Positions 15,996-24,716 of a stretch of 40,183 bases of DNA are shown piece by piece. The stretch is taken from assembly GCF_006538705.1 (NCBI RefSeq), contig NZ_BJLP01000037.1, positions 1 through 40,183 of the forward strand, in the 5' to 3' direction. The notes beneath the pieces were generated by a model. It made no database searches and had not been told where the DNA came from. It saw only the letters and a list, made by a program, of their open reading frames with translations. The first letter of the stretch is position 1. Each line of letters begins with the position of its first letter. The position numbers and the translations under genes were made by a program. The DNA comes from Cellulomonas uda (lineage in GTDB: Bacteria; Actinomycetota; Actinomycetes; Actinomycetales; Cellulomonadaceae).

Positions 15996-16018
15996 GACCG
16001 GCGCCGGACGGCGCGGTC
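15996..16018. terminator. Weak shared hairpin between convergent tetR and GGDEF genes
   Basis: GACCGGCGCC (15996-16005) pairs imperfectly (one bulge) with GGCGCGGTC (16010-16018). It sits between two convergent stop codons and overlaps the stop of the 16017 gene. Confidence 0.3.
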
Positions 16019-17027
16019 ACGACGAGCGCGCGAGCTCACCCACGAGGGCCGTCGCGGCGGGGTGCTGCTTGGTCGCCTGCATCTGCGCGAGCGCCGCGGC
16101 CACGAGCTCCTCGGGTCGCTCGGGCCCCGCCGCGACGACGACGCGCACCGGACGGTCGTCGCCGCGCTGCGGGGTGAGCGCGCGCATCGCCGCACCGCGC
16201 ACCAGCGACACGTGGCGCGCGAGCCGCTCGTCGCCCGCGCCGCTCATCGTCACCGCCATGAACTCGTCGGACCCGGTCCGGCCCACGAGGCTCCCGCCCG
16301 GCAGCGCGGCCTGCAGGCGAGCCGCGACGCGCCGCAGGAACTCGTCCGCCGCGTCCGGCCCGTGCGACGCGTTGAGCGCGCCGAACCCGTCGACGTCCGC
16401 GACGAGCAGCACCAGCCGGCGCCCCGAGCCCGCGAGCATCGCCGACCACGAGCGCAGCGTGTGCAGCACCATCTCCCGGCCCGGCAGGCGGGTCAACGGG
16501 TCGTGCAGCGACCTCGTCGTCAGGGACGCGACGAGCGACAGCACCAGGTCACCGGTCGCGACCGACGCCCACGTCGCGGAGCGCACCACCGCGTCGTCGT
16601 ACCGCGCGGCACCCGTGCGCTCCATCGCCCGCGTCGCCGCCTCGGCGATGCTCGTGCCCGCGTCGACGACGAGCGGCGCCCAGTCCGCGACCTCGCCCAC
16701 GGGCCGGCGGGACAGCACCGCGCGCCCGAAGCCGAGGCGGCCCGTCTGCGCGTCCGTGAACCGCGCCCGCGTCAGGAGCCCGATCGCGGCCTCGTCGTGC
16801 CCCCGCACGCCCAGGCACGAGACCAGGGGCGAGCGGAAGAACGCCTCGACGTCGCTCATCGGGACGTCGGGCTCGACCACGGGCAGGTCGACCGCCAGGT
16901 CGTCCACCGTCCGGTGCACCCCACCGGCGGCCCGCGCCGCCCTGACCAGCATCTCCACGTCGTTCGCCACGCGGGCATGCTGCCCGACGACCGGCGCGGT
17001 GAATCGGTCCGAACGGACACCGCGCAC
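16017..17027 (-). CDS. CBS-like plus GGDEF (GSDEF) domain protein
   Basis: 336 residues. An N-terminal segment (~55-140: VEAFFRSPLVSCLGVRGHDE, GLLTRARF, then VVDAGTSIAEAATRAM) reads like a CBS pair. Residues ~175-330 are a GGDEF domain: HDPLTRLPGREMVLHTL, LLVADVDGFGALNASHG and RTGSDEFMAV. The signature is G252-S-D-E-F256, a one-residue change from GGDEF, so weak activity is possible. No RxxD inhibitory site precedes it. The likely role is c-di-GMP signalling or nucleotide sensing. The start is uncertain: GTG 17027 has GGTGA upstream, and GTG 16971 is the alternative. Confidence 0.75.
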   Translation of the reverse strand: MRGVRSDRFTAPVVGQHARVANDVEMLVRAARAAGGVHRTVDDLAVDLPVVEPDVPMSDVEAFFRSPLVSCLGVRGHDEAAIGLLTRARFTDAQTGRLGFGRAVLSRRPVGEVADWAPLVVDAGTSIAEAATRAMERTGAARYDDAVVRSATWASVATGDLVLSLVASLTTRSLHDPLTRLPGREMVLHTLRSWSAMLAGSGRRLVLLVADVDGFGALNASHGPDAADEFLRRVAARLQAALPGGSLVGRTGSDEFMAVTMSGAGDERLARHVSLVRGAAMRALTPQRGDDRPVRVVVAAGPERPEELVAAALAQMQATKQHPAATALVGELARSS

Positions 17028-17076
17028 AAGAGTTCACCGAGCGGTCACCGACCGTCCGCCGGGGCGACGGCCAGGC

Positions 17077-18561
17077 TCAGGCGAACGGGTCCGCCGTGAG
17101 CGTGTACTTGGTCTGGAGGTACTCGTGGATGCCCTCCGCGCCGCCCTCGCGGCCCAGGCCGGAGAGCTTCCACCCGCCGAACGGGGCCGCCGCGTCGGAG
17201 ACGACGCCCACGTTGAGCCCCGTCATCCCCGTCTCGAGCCGCTCGACCATGCGCTGCCCGCGCGCGAGGCTCTCGGTGAACACGTACGAGACCAGCCCGT
17301 ACTCGGTGTCGTTCGCGAGGCGCACGGCCTCGTCCTCGTCGTCGAACGGGACGATCGCGAGCACCGGGCCGAAGATCTCCTCGCGCAGGAGCGCCGCGTC
17401 GGGCGGCACGTCGGCCAGCACCGTCGCGGCGTAGAACGAGCCGGGCCGCTCGACCCGGGAGCCACCGGTCAGCAGCCGTGCACCGCGGGACACCGCGTCG
17501 TCGACCAGCTCCTCCACCTTCGCCACCGCGCGGTCGTCGATCAGCGGCCCGATCGTCACGCCCTCCTGCGTGCCGCGCCCGGTGCGGAACGCCGCGACCC
17601 GCTCGGTGACCCGCCGCGCGAACTCGTCGGCGAGCGAGCGGTGCACCAGGAACCGGTTCGCCGCCGTGCACGCCTGGCCGATGTTGCGGAACTTGGCCGC
17701 GATCGCGCCGTCCACAGCCGTGCCGAGGTCCGCGTCGTCGAACACGACGAACGGCGCGTTGCCGCCGAGCTCCATCGACGTGCGCAGCACCCCGCCCGCG
17801 GCCTGCGCGAGCAGCTGCCTCCCCACGGGCGTGGACCCCGTGAAGGACAGCTTGCGCAGCCGCGGGTCGCCGATGACGGCCTCGGACACCGGGCCCGTGC
17901 GCGTCGTCGTGACCACGTTCACCACGCCCGCCGGGACACCCGCGTCGAGCAGGAGCTGCGCGACGAGCAGCGTGGTCAGCGGGGTGAGGGACGCCGGCTT
18001 CACGACGACCGTGCAGCCCGCCGCGAGCGCGGGCGCGATCTTGCGCGTGGCCATCGCGAGCGGGAAGTTCCACGGCGTGATCAGGTAGCACGGCCCGACC
18101 GGGTGCTGCGTGACGACCATCCGCCCCGTGCCCTGCGGGTTCGCGCCGTAGCGGCCCTGCACGTGCGCGGCTTCCTCGGCGAACCAGCGCAGGAACTCCG
18201 CGCCGTACGTGACCTCGGCACGCGACTCCGCGAGCGGCTTGCCCATCTCGACGGTCATGAGCAGCGCGAGGTCGTCGGCGTGCTCGACCACCAGGTCGAA
18301 CGACCGGCGCAGGACCTCGGCGCGCTCGCGGGCGGGTGTGCGGGACCACGCGGAGAACGCGTCGACCGCGGCGTCGAGCGCCGCGCGGCCGTCCTCGACC
18401 GTGGCGGACGCGACCTGCTTGACCACCGAGCCGTCGCTCGGGTCGTGCACCGGGAACGTCGCGCCGTCGGACGCCGCGCGCCACCGCCCGCCGACGAGCA
18501 GGCCGTCGGGGACCCGTGCCAGCAGGTCCGCCTCGCGGCTCACGTCCGCACCCTCAGCCAT
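17077..18561 (-). CDS. gabD: NAD(P)-dependent succinate-semialdehyde-type aldehyde dehydrogenase
   Basis: 494 residues, the usual ALDH length. Catalytic residues are in place: N165 in PWNFP, E264 in MELGGNAP and C298 in GQACTAANRF. FTGSTPVGRQLL gives the cofactor loop and PFGGWKLSGLGREGG the C-terminal signature. LRWFAEEA and the ITPWNFPLAM context are closest to GabD-like succinate-semialdehyde dehydrogenases, though other aldehydes are possible. The ATG has GGGAGGA about 12 nt upstream. No GABA transaminase is adjacent. Confidence 0.85.
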   Translation of the reverse strand: MAEGADVSREADLLARVPDGLLVGGRWRAASDGATFPVHDPSDGSVVKQVASATVEDGRAALDAAVDAFSAWSRTPARERAEVLRRSFDLVVEHADDLALLMTVEMGKPLAESRAEVTYGAEFLRWFAEEAAHVQGRYGANPQGTGRMVVTQHPVGPCYLITPWNFPLAMATRKIAPALAAGCTVVVKPASLTPLTTLLVAQLLLDAGVPAGVVNVVTTTRTGPVSEAVIGDPRLRKLSFTGSTPVGRQLLAQAAGGVLRTSMELGGNAPFVVFDDADLGTAVDGAIAAKFRNIGQACTAANRFLVHRSLADEFARRVTERVAAFRTGRGTQEGVTIGPLIDDRAVAKVEELVDDAVSRGARLLTGGSRVERPGSFYAATVLADVPPDAALLREEIFGPVLAIVPFDDEDEAVRLANDTEYGLVSYVFTESLARGQRMVERLETGMTGLNVGVVSDAAAPFGGWKLSGLGREGGAEGIHEYLQTKYTLTADPFA

Positions 18562-18657
18562 CACCAGCCGTCCTCCCGCGCCGCGCCCCACCGTCCCCGC
18601 GAGCGTGCCACGCCCGCCCCCCTCCGGCACGGCGTCGCCCGGCCCGCCCGGGCGCTG

Positions 18658-18698
18658 TGGGTGGAGAAGCGCTCGCCAGGTGAGCGTTTCTCCACCCA
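18658..18698. other. Long hairpin upstream of the aldehyde dehydrogenase
   Basis: 17-bp arms with one mismatch (18658-18674 and 18682-18698; TGGGTGGAGAAGCGCTC on the left) around a 7-nt loop. It lies about 100 nt upstream of the dehydrogenase start and 120 nt past the phosphatase stop, beyond a separate strong terminator. That position makes an operator for the dehydrogenase more likely than a second terminator. Confidence 0.5.
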
Positions 18699-18766
18699 TT
18701 GACGGCCGGGCGCGTGCAGGTGCCCGGCGGTCGGTGCAGCAGGGTCGAGGAACCGGAGCGCACGCG

Positions 18767-18802
18767 GACGCGGGCCCGACGAACGTGCGTCGGGCCCGCG
18801 TC
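18767..18802 (-). terminator. Terminator of the alkaline phosphatase gene
   Basis: Perfect 15-bp arms GACGCGGGCCCGACG (18767-18781) and its complement (18788-18802) with a 6-nt loop. It starts 14 nt past the phosphatase stop codon. It is very stable but has no U-run, as is usual in high-GC actinobacteria. Confidence 0.8.
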
Positions 18803-18816
18803 GGGGTGGCCTGCGG

Positions 18817-20232
18817 TCAGCGCGCGGGCCTGCGCGGGTCGAGGCGCAGCGCGTCACGCATCGTGAAGAACAGGTCCGTCTGGTCGGTGAGCCCGACGAC
18901 GTTCGCGGCCCATGGCCCGTACGCCGCGACCCGCAGCTGGCTGCCCGTGTGCTGCTGCGAGCCGCCGGCCTCCGCGGTGCCGTACGCGACGGTCATGGGG
19001 ACGCCGTCCGCGGTGAGCAGCGTGCGCGTGAGGCCGGGCGTGGTGCTGCCCGCGGCGACGATCTGGCTCGAGTGCGCGTGGTCGGCGGTCACGACGACGA
19101 GCGTGTGGCGGTCCTTCTTCGCGAAGTCGAGCGCGGCGCGCACGGCCTCGTCGAGGTCGACCGTCTCGCCGATCTGACCGCACGGGTTGGCGGCGTGGTC
19201 CTGCTTGTCGATGCTCGCGCCCTCGACCTGCAGGAAGAACCCGGTGCGGGCGTGCTTCTGGTCGAGCAGCCGGATCGCGGTGCGGGTGAGCTCCGCGAGG
19301 GTCGGGGCGGTGCCGTACGCGGGGTTGGGCGTGCAGCGCACGGCCGGCTCGGCGCCGCCGGTGCGGGTCGCGAGCGGGCCCGTCCAGCGCACGGGCAGGT
19401 TGCCGGGTGCGAACAGCCCGAGCACGGGCGTCTTCTGGTCGGCGCGCTTCACGGCGGCGAGCGACGCGGCGTCCGTGACCACCTGGTAGCCGCGATCGGC
19501 CGCCTGCTGGAGCAGCGTGCGCCCGGCCCAGGGGCCGGCGACGGCCTTCTCGCCGAACGTCGTCGCGCCGCCGCCGAGCGTCACGTCCGCGCGCGTGTCG
19601 AGGATCTGCTCGGAGATCGAGCCGCGCCCGCCGTTCTCGCGCGCGTTCGTCGGGCACGTCCTGCTCGTCGCGACCGGGCCGTAGCAGGACCGGCTCGTGA
19701 CGTGCGACGCGAGCACCGCTGGGGTCGCGTCCTGGATCTCGGCGGTCGAGACGTTGCCGGTGCGCAGGCCGTTCGCGCGTGCGAGCTCGAGGATCGAGCG
19801 CTGGGCCTTGCCGGTGACGTCGACCGAGACCGCCCCGTTGTACGTCTTGGTGCCAGTGGCCCAGGCGCTGCCCGACGCGGCCGAGTCCGTCACGTAGTCG
19901 GGCGTGCCGTCCTTCTCGAGCGCGTACGTCGTGTACTGGCCCGTGAGCGGCAGCGCGTCGATGCCGGCGAAGCGTCCGGCGGCGCCGAGCGCGTAGTTGC
20001 GGGCGACGGTGATCTCCGAGTCACCCATGCCGTCGCCGACGAGCAGGATGACGTTGCGGGCCGGGCCCGGGTCGAGCTGGCGGCGCAGCTCCTGGGTCTG
20101 GTTGCCGGAGATCCGGCGGGCGTCGCCGTTCCCGGTCAGGTCGCTCGTCGCGGCCCAGCCCGTCGCGGCGCCGGCCGTGAGCGCGACGACGATCGTCGCG
20201 ACGGCGGCCGCGCGCAGCTTGCGTGTCCTCAT
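18817..20232 (-). CDS. phoA: Secreted alkaline phosphatase (PhoA family)
   Basis: 471 residues. Sec-type signal peptide ([20 protein letters not shown], cleavage near residue 27). Metal-site motif [11 protein letters not shown] (D68). The phosphorylated serine is S117 in [20 protein letters not shown]. Histidine and aspartate metal ligands are in [20 protein letters not shown] and QQHTGSQ. It hydrolyses phosphomonoesters outside the cell. GGAGGAGCC precedes the ATG. No PhoB/PhoP box could be identified with confidence in the 156-nt gap upstream. Confidence 0.93.
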   Translation of the reverse strand: MRTRKLRAAAVATIVVALTAGAATGWAATSDLTGNGDARRISGNQTQELRRQLDPGPARNVILLVGDGMGDSEITVARNYALGAAGRFAGIDALPLTGQYTTYALEKDGTPDYVTDSAASGSAWATGTKTYNGAVSVDVTGKAQRSILELARANGLRTGNVSTAEIQDATPAVLASHVTSRSCYGPVATSRTCPTNARENGGRGSISEQILDTRADVTLGGGATTFGEKAVAGPWAGRTLLQQAADRGYQVVTDAASLAAVKRADQKTPVLGLFAPGNLPVRWTGPLATRTGGAEPAVRCTPNPAYGTAPTLAELTRTAIRLLDQKHARTGFFLQVEGASIDKQDHAANPCGQIGETVDLDEAVRAALDFAKKDRHTLVVVTADHAHSSQIVAAGSTTPGLTRTLLTADGVPMTVAYGTAEAGGSQQHTGSQLRVAAYGPWAANVVGLTDQTDLFFTMRDALRLDPRRPAR

Positions 20233-20388
20233 CAGGGGCTCCTCCACCTGGGTGTGCCCGCCGCGGGGGTGCGCGGGCCGCACGGCAGTCCACCGGCGCC
20301 GGGTGGCGTGCGGGCACCGGGCAGGTGACGGGGTGGGGACGCGCGGACGAGCATCGGACGAACACGACGAACCGCCCGGGCGCGCCGG

Positions 20389-21294
20389 TCAGCGCACGAC
20401 GACGAGCGTGCCCGCGGGCACCGTGCGCCACAGCACGTCGAGCACGTCGTCGGCCAGCCGGACGCAGCCGTTGGACACCTCGCCGCGCGAACGCAGCGTG
20501 GTGGAGTGGAACGCGGTGGCCGACGTGCGCGTGCGCGTGTCGTACGCGTCCATCGTCTCGCTCTGCGACGAGAGCAGGACCACGCGCGGCGTCGTCGTGC
20601 CCGGCTCGGCCCAGAACGTGCCGACGACGAACTGCGGGCCCGGCGGTGTGGGCCGCGCGGCCGACCCGGTCGCGAGCACCGGGTAGGTGGACGGGCCGGA
20701 GCCGTCGTCCACGGTGAGCGTCTGCGCGGCCGTGTCGACCGTGAGTCGCCAGTCCGTGCCGGACCGTGCGGTGTCGGCGGTGCGCACCCACGCCGTGCGC
20801 TGGTTGACGCGCGTCGGGTCCTGCGACGGCCACGCGCCGCGGGCCGCGACCATGACGCGCAGCCAGCCGGGGCGCGCGTCGACCACCGGGACGGTCGTGG
20901 GCACCTCGAGGGTCCGGGCGGGCAGCACGCCGACCGCCGGGCCGTCGGGTGCGGCGTGCGCGGCGGTGTCGCGCAGCACCGTCGCGGTGCGCCAGCGGCC
21001 GAGCGCGGGGTCGTCGTTCTCGAGCTGCGTGAGGCCGTCGAGCCCCGGCAGGCCGGCGACGACGTGCAGCGGGTCGACGGTCGTCAGCGCCGTGAGGTCG
21101 AGCCGGGGCGGTGGCGTGGGGGCGGGGACCGCGACCTTCGTGGCGGCGACGTCGTCGCGCACGACCACCTCGCGCGCGGCCCCGCGCGGCTCGTCCGATG
21201 TGGTGGGGGTGGCCGGGGCGCACGCGCCCAGGGTCGCGACGAGCAGCACGCCCGCCGCCGCACGGGCGAGCGGGTCCCGCGTCGTGGGTCGCAC
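20389..21294 (-). CDS. L,D-transpeptidase (YkuD) lipoprotein
   Basis: 301 residues from GTG 21294. Lipoprotein signal with a lipobox LGAC (C25). A YkuD domain occupies the C-terminal third: strands WRLTVDTAAQTLTVDD and TYPVLATGSA, then HSTTLRSRGEVSNGCVRL, which holds the conserved His, Ser, Gly, Cys and Arg (catalytic C277). These enzymes form 3-3 peptidoglycan cross-links or attach proteins to the wall. GTG 21294 gives a compact n-region and has AGGAGG just upstream (tight spacing). ATG 21342 in frame would add 16 residues. Confidence 0.88.
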   Translation of the reverse strand: MRPTTRDPLARAAAGVLLVATLGACAPATPTTSDEPRGAAREVVVRDDVAATKVAVPAPTPPPRLDLTALTTVDPLHVVAGLPGLDGLTQLENDDPALGRWRTATVLRDTAAHAAPDGPAVGVLPARTLEVPTTVPVVDARPGWLRVMVAARGAWPSQDPTRVNQRTAWVRTADTARSGTDWRLTVDTAAQTLTVDDGSGPSTYPVLATGSAARPTPPGPQFVVGTFWAEPGTTTPRVVLLSSQSETMDAYDTRTRTSATAFHSTTLRSRGEVSNGCVRLADDVLDVLWRTVPAGTLVVVR

Positions 21295-21522
21295 GCGCCC
21301 TCCTCGTCGTCGCACCCGTCCGGCCGTCCCGGCGATCTCCATCGTGCCCCGCGCACGGCCACGGGGACACCCGGGCGTCGGACCGGGGTCTAGGCCGAAC
21401 GGGTGGTCCGAATTGTCTTGTATTGCGAAGGTCCGTCACCCGCTCGACGATGGGCGCACGCGGCGCCGCGCGCGCCGCCCTGACCGCGTGCCCGGCGTGC
21501 GCGCCCCCGAGAGGAGTCCCTC

Positions 21523-23445
21523 GTGGCCGACGAGCTGCTGTCACCGATCCGTCAGGGTGCGCACGACATCGCGATCGAGCGTGAGCGGATGCGCCGCCGC
21601 CGGGTGTACCGGCTCGCGGCCGTGGTGCTCGCGGTGGAGGCGTGGGTCGTCGTCGGCTCGCTGCAGGGCTGGCCGCTGCTGCCGCAGCTGCCCCCGGTCG
21701 ACCCGTTCCTCGTGACGATCGTCGTGTTCTTCGTCGCGATGCTGCTCATCGTCGTGCTGACGACCGTCGGGACGTCGCGCTCGCCGCACCTCGTCTACCG
21801 CCCCGAGCAGGTGGACGTCACGCTCGACGACGTCATCGGCATCGACCCCGTCAAGGAGGACGTGCGCCGCTCGATCGACCTGTTCCAGACCCACCGCCGG
21901 TTCGCCGACCAGATGGGCGGCACCCCGCGGCGCGGCCTGCTGTTCGAGGGCCTGCCGGGCACCGGCAAGACCATGACCGCCAAGGCGATGGCCGCCGAGG
22001 CGGGCGTGCCCTTCCTGTTCGTGTCCGCGACCTCGTTCCAGTCGATGTACTACGGCGCGACGGCCCGCAAGATCCGCGCGTACTTCAAGGCGCTGCGTCG
22101 CACGGCACGCCGGGAGGGCGGTGCCATCGGCTTCATCGAGGAGATCGACGCGATCGCCCTGCGCCGCGGGGGGATGCTCGGGGCGTCGGCAGGGTCCTCG
22201 TCGGGGCTGCCCGCGGGGCTCTCGGCGGCGGGCGCGTGCGTGCAGTCGCCCGCCGTGCGCCTGCCCGCCGTTCACCTGCCCGGGGTCGGGGGGACGACGA
22301 CGAACGCCGTGGTGTCCGAGGGCACGGGCGGCGTGGTCAACGAGCTCCTGGTCCAGATGCAGTCGTTCGACGAGCCCACCGGCGGCGACAAGCTGTACAA
22401 CCGGGCGGTCGCTGCCGTGAACCTCCTCCTGCCGGCGCACAAGCAGCTCAAGCAGCGCCGGCCCGGGCGCGCGCCGATCCTGCTCATCGCGGCCACCAAC
22501 CGCGCCGACTCGCTCGACCCCGCGCTCCTGCGTCCGGGGCGCTTCGACCGGCACCTCACGTTCTCCACCCCCGACGCGCACGGCCGCCGCGCGCTCGTCG
22601 ACCACTTCCTCGCGCGCCGCTCGCACGAGGTGTCGCTCGACGAGCCGACGCTGCGCGACCGCATCGCCGCGGCCACCAACGGCTGGACGCCCGTGATGAT
22701 CGAGCACCTGCTCGACGAGGCGCTCGTCAACGCGCTGCGCCGCGGCTCGCTCACCATGTCGTTCGAGGACGTCGAGCAGGCGCGCATCACCGAGATGGTC
22801 GGCATCGGCCAGCCCGTTCGGTACACCACGGCCGAGCAGGAGCTCATCGCGACCCACGAGGCCGGCCACGCGACCGTCGCGTGGCTCGTCGCACCCAACC
22901 GCACGCTCGAGGTGCTGACGATCATCCGCCGCGGTGAGGCGCTCGGACTGCTCGCGCACACGGACTGCGAGGAGGTGTGGACGCACTCGCAGTACGACCT
23001 GCAGGCGCTCGTGCAGATCGCGATGGGCGGCTGGGTCGCCGAGGAGCTGTTCTTCGGGCAGACGACGACGGGCCCTGCGAGCGACCTCGCGGCCGCGACC
23101 CGCACCGCCGCCCAGATGGTCGGCGCCGCCGGCATGACCGGGTCGCTCGTCTCGTTCCTCGCCGTCGACCGCGACCTCGTGTCCGCGGTGCTGGCCGACT
23201 CCGCCTCGCGCGAGCAGCTCGAGGGCGTGCTCGACGACGCGCGCTCCACCGTGCGGCGCCTGCTGTCCCGCAACCGGCACCTGGTCGAGGCGCTGCGCGA
23301 CGCGCTGCTCGAGCGGCACGAGCTCATCGGCCCGGAGATCACCGACGTGCTCGAGCGCGCCCAGACGCAGGCCGACGTCCGGGCGTCCCGTCCCGTGCTC
23401 GCGGCGGCGATGGGCGCCCGCATCACGCGTCCTCCGGCCGCCTGA
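21523..23445 (+). CDS. FtsH-like membrane AAA+ zinc protease (divergent)
   Basis: 640 residues. Two TM segments (~30-48, ~62-82), then an AAA+ domain: Walker A G143-LPGTGKT150, Walker B-like GFIEEID (203-209), an extra Gly/Ser/Ala/Pro-rich insert (~215-315), sensor ATNR and RPGRFDR arginine finger. A peptidase domain has H445-E-A-G-H449 and a likely third ligand D521. It resembles FtsH but differs in the first acidic residue of Walker B (E for D) and in the long insert. It probably degrades membrane or soluble proteins. GAGAGGAG precedes the GTG start. Transcription diverges from the L,D-transpeptidase gene. Confidence 0.85.
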   Translation: MADELLSPIRQGAHDIAIERERMRRRRVYRLAAVVLAVEAWVVVGSLQGWPLLPQLPPVDPFLVTIVVFFVAMLLIVVLTTVGTSRSPHLVYRPEQVDVTLDDVIGIDPVKEDVRRSIDLFQTHRRFADQMGGTPRRGLLFEGLPGTGKTMTAKAMAAEAGVPFLFVSATSFQSMYYGATARKIRAYFKALRRTARREGGAIGFIEEIDAIALRRGGMLGASAGSSSGLPAGLSAAGACVQSPAVRLPAVHLPGVGGTTTNAVVSEGTGGVVNELLVQMQSFDEPTGGDKLYNRAVAAVNLLLPAHKQLKQRRPGRAPILLIAATNRADSLDPALLRPGRFDRHLTFSTPDAHGRRALVDHFLARRSHEVSLDEPTLRDRIAAATNGWTPVMIEHLLDEALVNALRRGSLTMSFEDVEQARITEMVGIGQPVRYTTAEQELIATHEAGHATVAWLVAPNRTLEVLTIIRRGEALGLLAHTDCEEVWTHSQYDLQALVQIAMGGWVAEELFFGQTTTGPASDLAAATRTAAQMVGAAGMTGSLVSFLAVDRDLVSAVLADSASREQLEGVLDDARSTVRRLLSRNRHLVEALRDALLERHELIGPEITDVLERAQTQADVRASRPVLAAAMGARITRPPAA

Positions 23446-23498
23446 CCGCGGCGTACCTCGACGACTCGTCGGACGCGTCGGGTCGGTAGCCTGCGGGG

Positions 23499-24458
23499 GT
23501 GCCCGAGGGTCATACCGTTCACCGGATCGCGCGGCAGCTCACGCTCGACCTCGTCGGCCGCCCGCTGGCCGTGAGCTCCCCGCAGGGGCGGTTCGCCGCC
23601 GCCGCGGCGCGGCTCGACGGTCACGTCATGGAGAGCGCCTCGGCCGTCGGCAAGCACCTGTTCTGCGCGTTCTCGTCGGGCGACGTGCTGCGCGTGCACC
23701 TCGGGCTGTACGGGGCGTGGGACTTCCACGGCCGGCTGACGCCGCTCACGCCGGGCGAGGCCGCCTGGGGGTCGCTCGGGGCACCGCGGCTGCGCCGGGC
23801 GGTGCGCATGGGGGAGGACGAGCGCGAGTCGCCCGCCGACGAGGGCGGCCTGGTCGCGGGGGTGCCGCACGACGACGGCCCGTTCCCGCCCGAGCCGGTC
23901 GGTGCGGTGCGGGTCCGGCTCGCGTCGAACACGACCGTGGCGGACCTGCGCGGGCCGTCGGCGTGCGAGGTGCTCGACCCCGACGAGGCGGCCGCGGTGG
24001 TCGCCCGGCTCGGGCCCGACCCGGCGAGCGAGACCGACCTGGACGCCGCGGGTGCCGAGGTGGTCCGACGGCTGCGGGCACGCGGCGTGGCCGTCGGCCA
24101 GCTGCTCATGGACCAGTCGGTCGTCGCGGGGATCGGCAACATCTACCGCGCGGAGCTGCTGTTCCGCGCGCGCCTCGACCCGTGGACGCCGGGCAGGCAG
24201 GTGCCGGCCGAGGTCGCCCGCGCGCTGTGGGACGACTGGGCACGGCTGCTGCCGGACGGCATCGCGACGGGCGTCATGCTCACGCGCGAGGACCTCACGC
24301 CCGACGAGCGCCGTGCCGCGCTGACCGACCGCACGCTGCGGCACTGGGTGTACGGGCGGGCCGGTGAGCCGTGCCGCGTGTGCGGCACGCCCGTCGTCGT
24401 CGAGGACATGGCCGCCCGCAAGCTCTACCGCTGCCCCCGCTGCCAGACCCGCCCCTGA
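23499..24458 (+). CDS. Fpg/Nei family DNA glycosylase (Nei-like)
   Basis: 319 residues. The mature N-terminus is PEGHTVHR (P2 nucleophile, E3), typical of the Nei/Nei2 branch rather than Fpg (PELPE). The H2TH region has LLMDQSVVAGIGNIYRAELLF. The C-terminal zinc finger is C292-x2-C295-x16-C312-x2-C315. It removes oxidised bases and cleaves abasic sites. The GTG start is 6 nt after TAGCCT (23487-23492), so the message is probably leaderless. Length exceeds the ~270 norm because of an acidic insert near residues 105-130. Confidence 0.92.
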   Translation: MPEGHTVHRIARQLTLDLVGRPLAVSSPQGRFAAAAARLDGHVMESASAVGKHLFCAFSSGDVLRVHLGLYGAWDFHGRLTPLTPGEAAWGSLGAPRLRRAVRMGEDERESPADEGGLVAGVPHDDGPFPPEPVGAVRVRLASNTTVADLRGPSACEVLDPDEAAAVVARLGPDPASETDLDAAGAEVVRRLRARGVAVGQLLMDQSVVAGIGNIYRAELLFRARLDPWTPGRQVPAEVARALWDDWARLLPDGIATGVMLTREDLTPDERRAALTDRTLRHWVYGRAGEPCRVCGTPVVVEDMAARKLYRCPRCQTRP

Positions 24459-24533
24459 CCCCCGCCCCGGCGGACCCACCCGGGCCAACCCCCGCCCCCG
24501 CCCGACCTCCGCCCCCACCGTCCGACCGACCCG
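24459..24533. other. C-rich tract preceding repeat locus B
   Basis: Runs of C3-C5 separated by one or two bases, starting directly after the glycosylase stop codon. It mirrors the C-rich tract next to locus A. No ORF or hairpin of note. Confidence 0.5.
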
Positions 24534-24661
24534 CGACCCCGCGGTTGCTCCGGCTCTGGCGGGCCTTTCCCGGAGCGATGGCGGTCTCGCGCGGGACGAG
24601 GACGCCGACCCCGTGGTTGCTCCGGCTCTGGCGGGCCTTTCCCGGAGGAACGGCGGTCTCG
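24534..24661. repeat. Two tandem copies of the dispersed palindromic repeat (locus B)
   Basis: Two units 72 bp apart, starting at 24534 and 24606. Both read CGACCCCG-c/t-GGTTGCTCCGG, then CTCTGGCGGGCCTTT, then CCCGGAG and a GGCGGTCTCG end. This is the reverse complement of the locus A unit. The arms TTGCTCCGG and CCGGAG-n-AA can pair. The units lie between the Nei-like gene and the LLM oxidoreductase. Confidence 0.8.
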
Positions 24662-24716
24662 TGCGGGGTGGTCGGGTGGTTGGGGCGGGCAACTCGTGGT
24701 GCGGGATGATGCGGGG

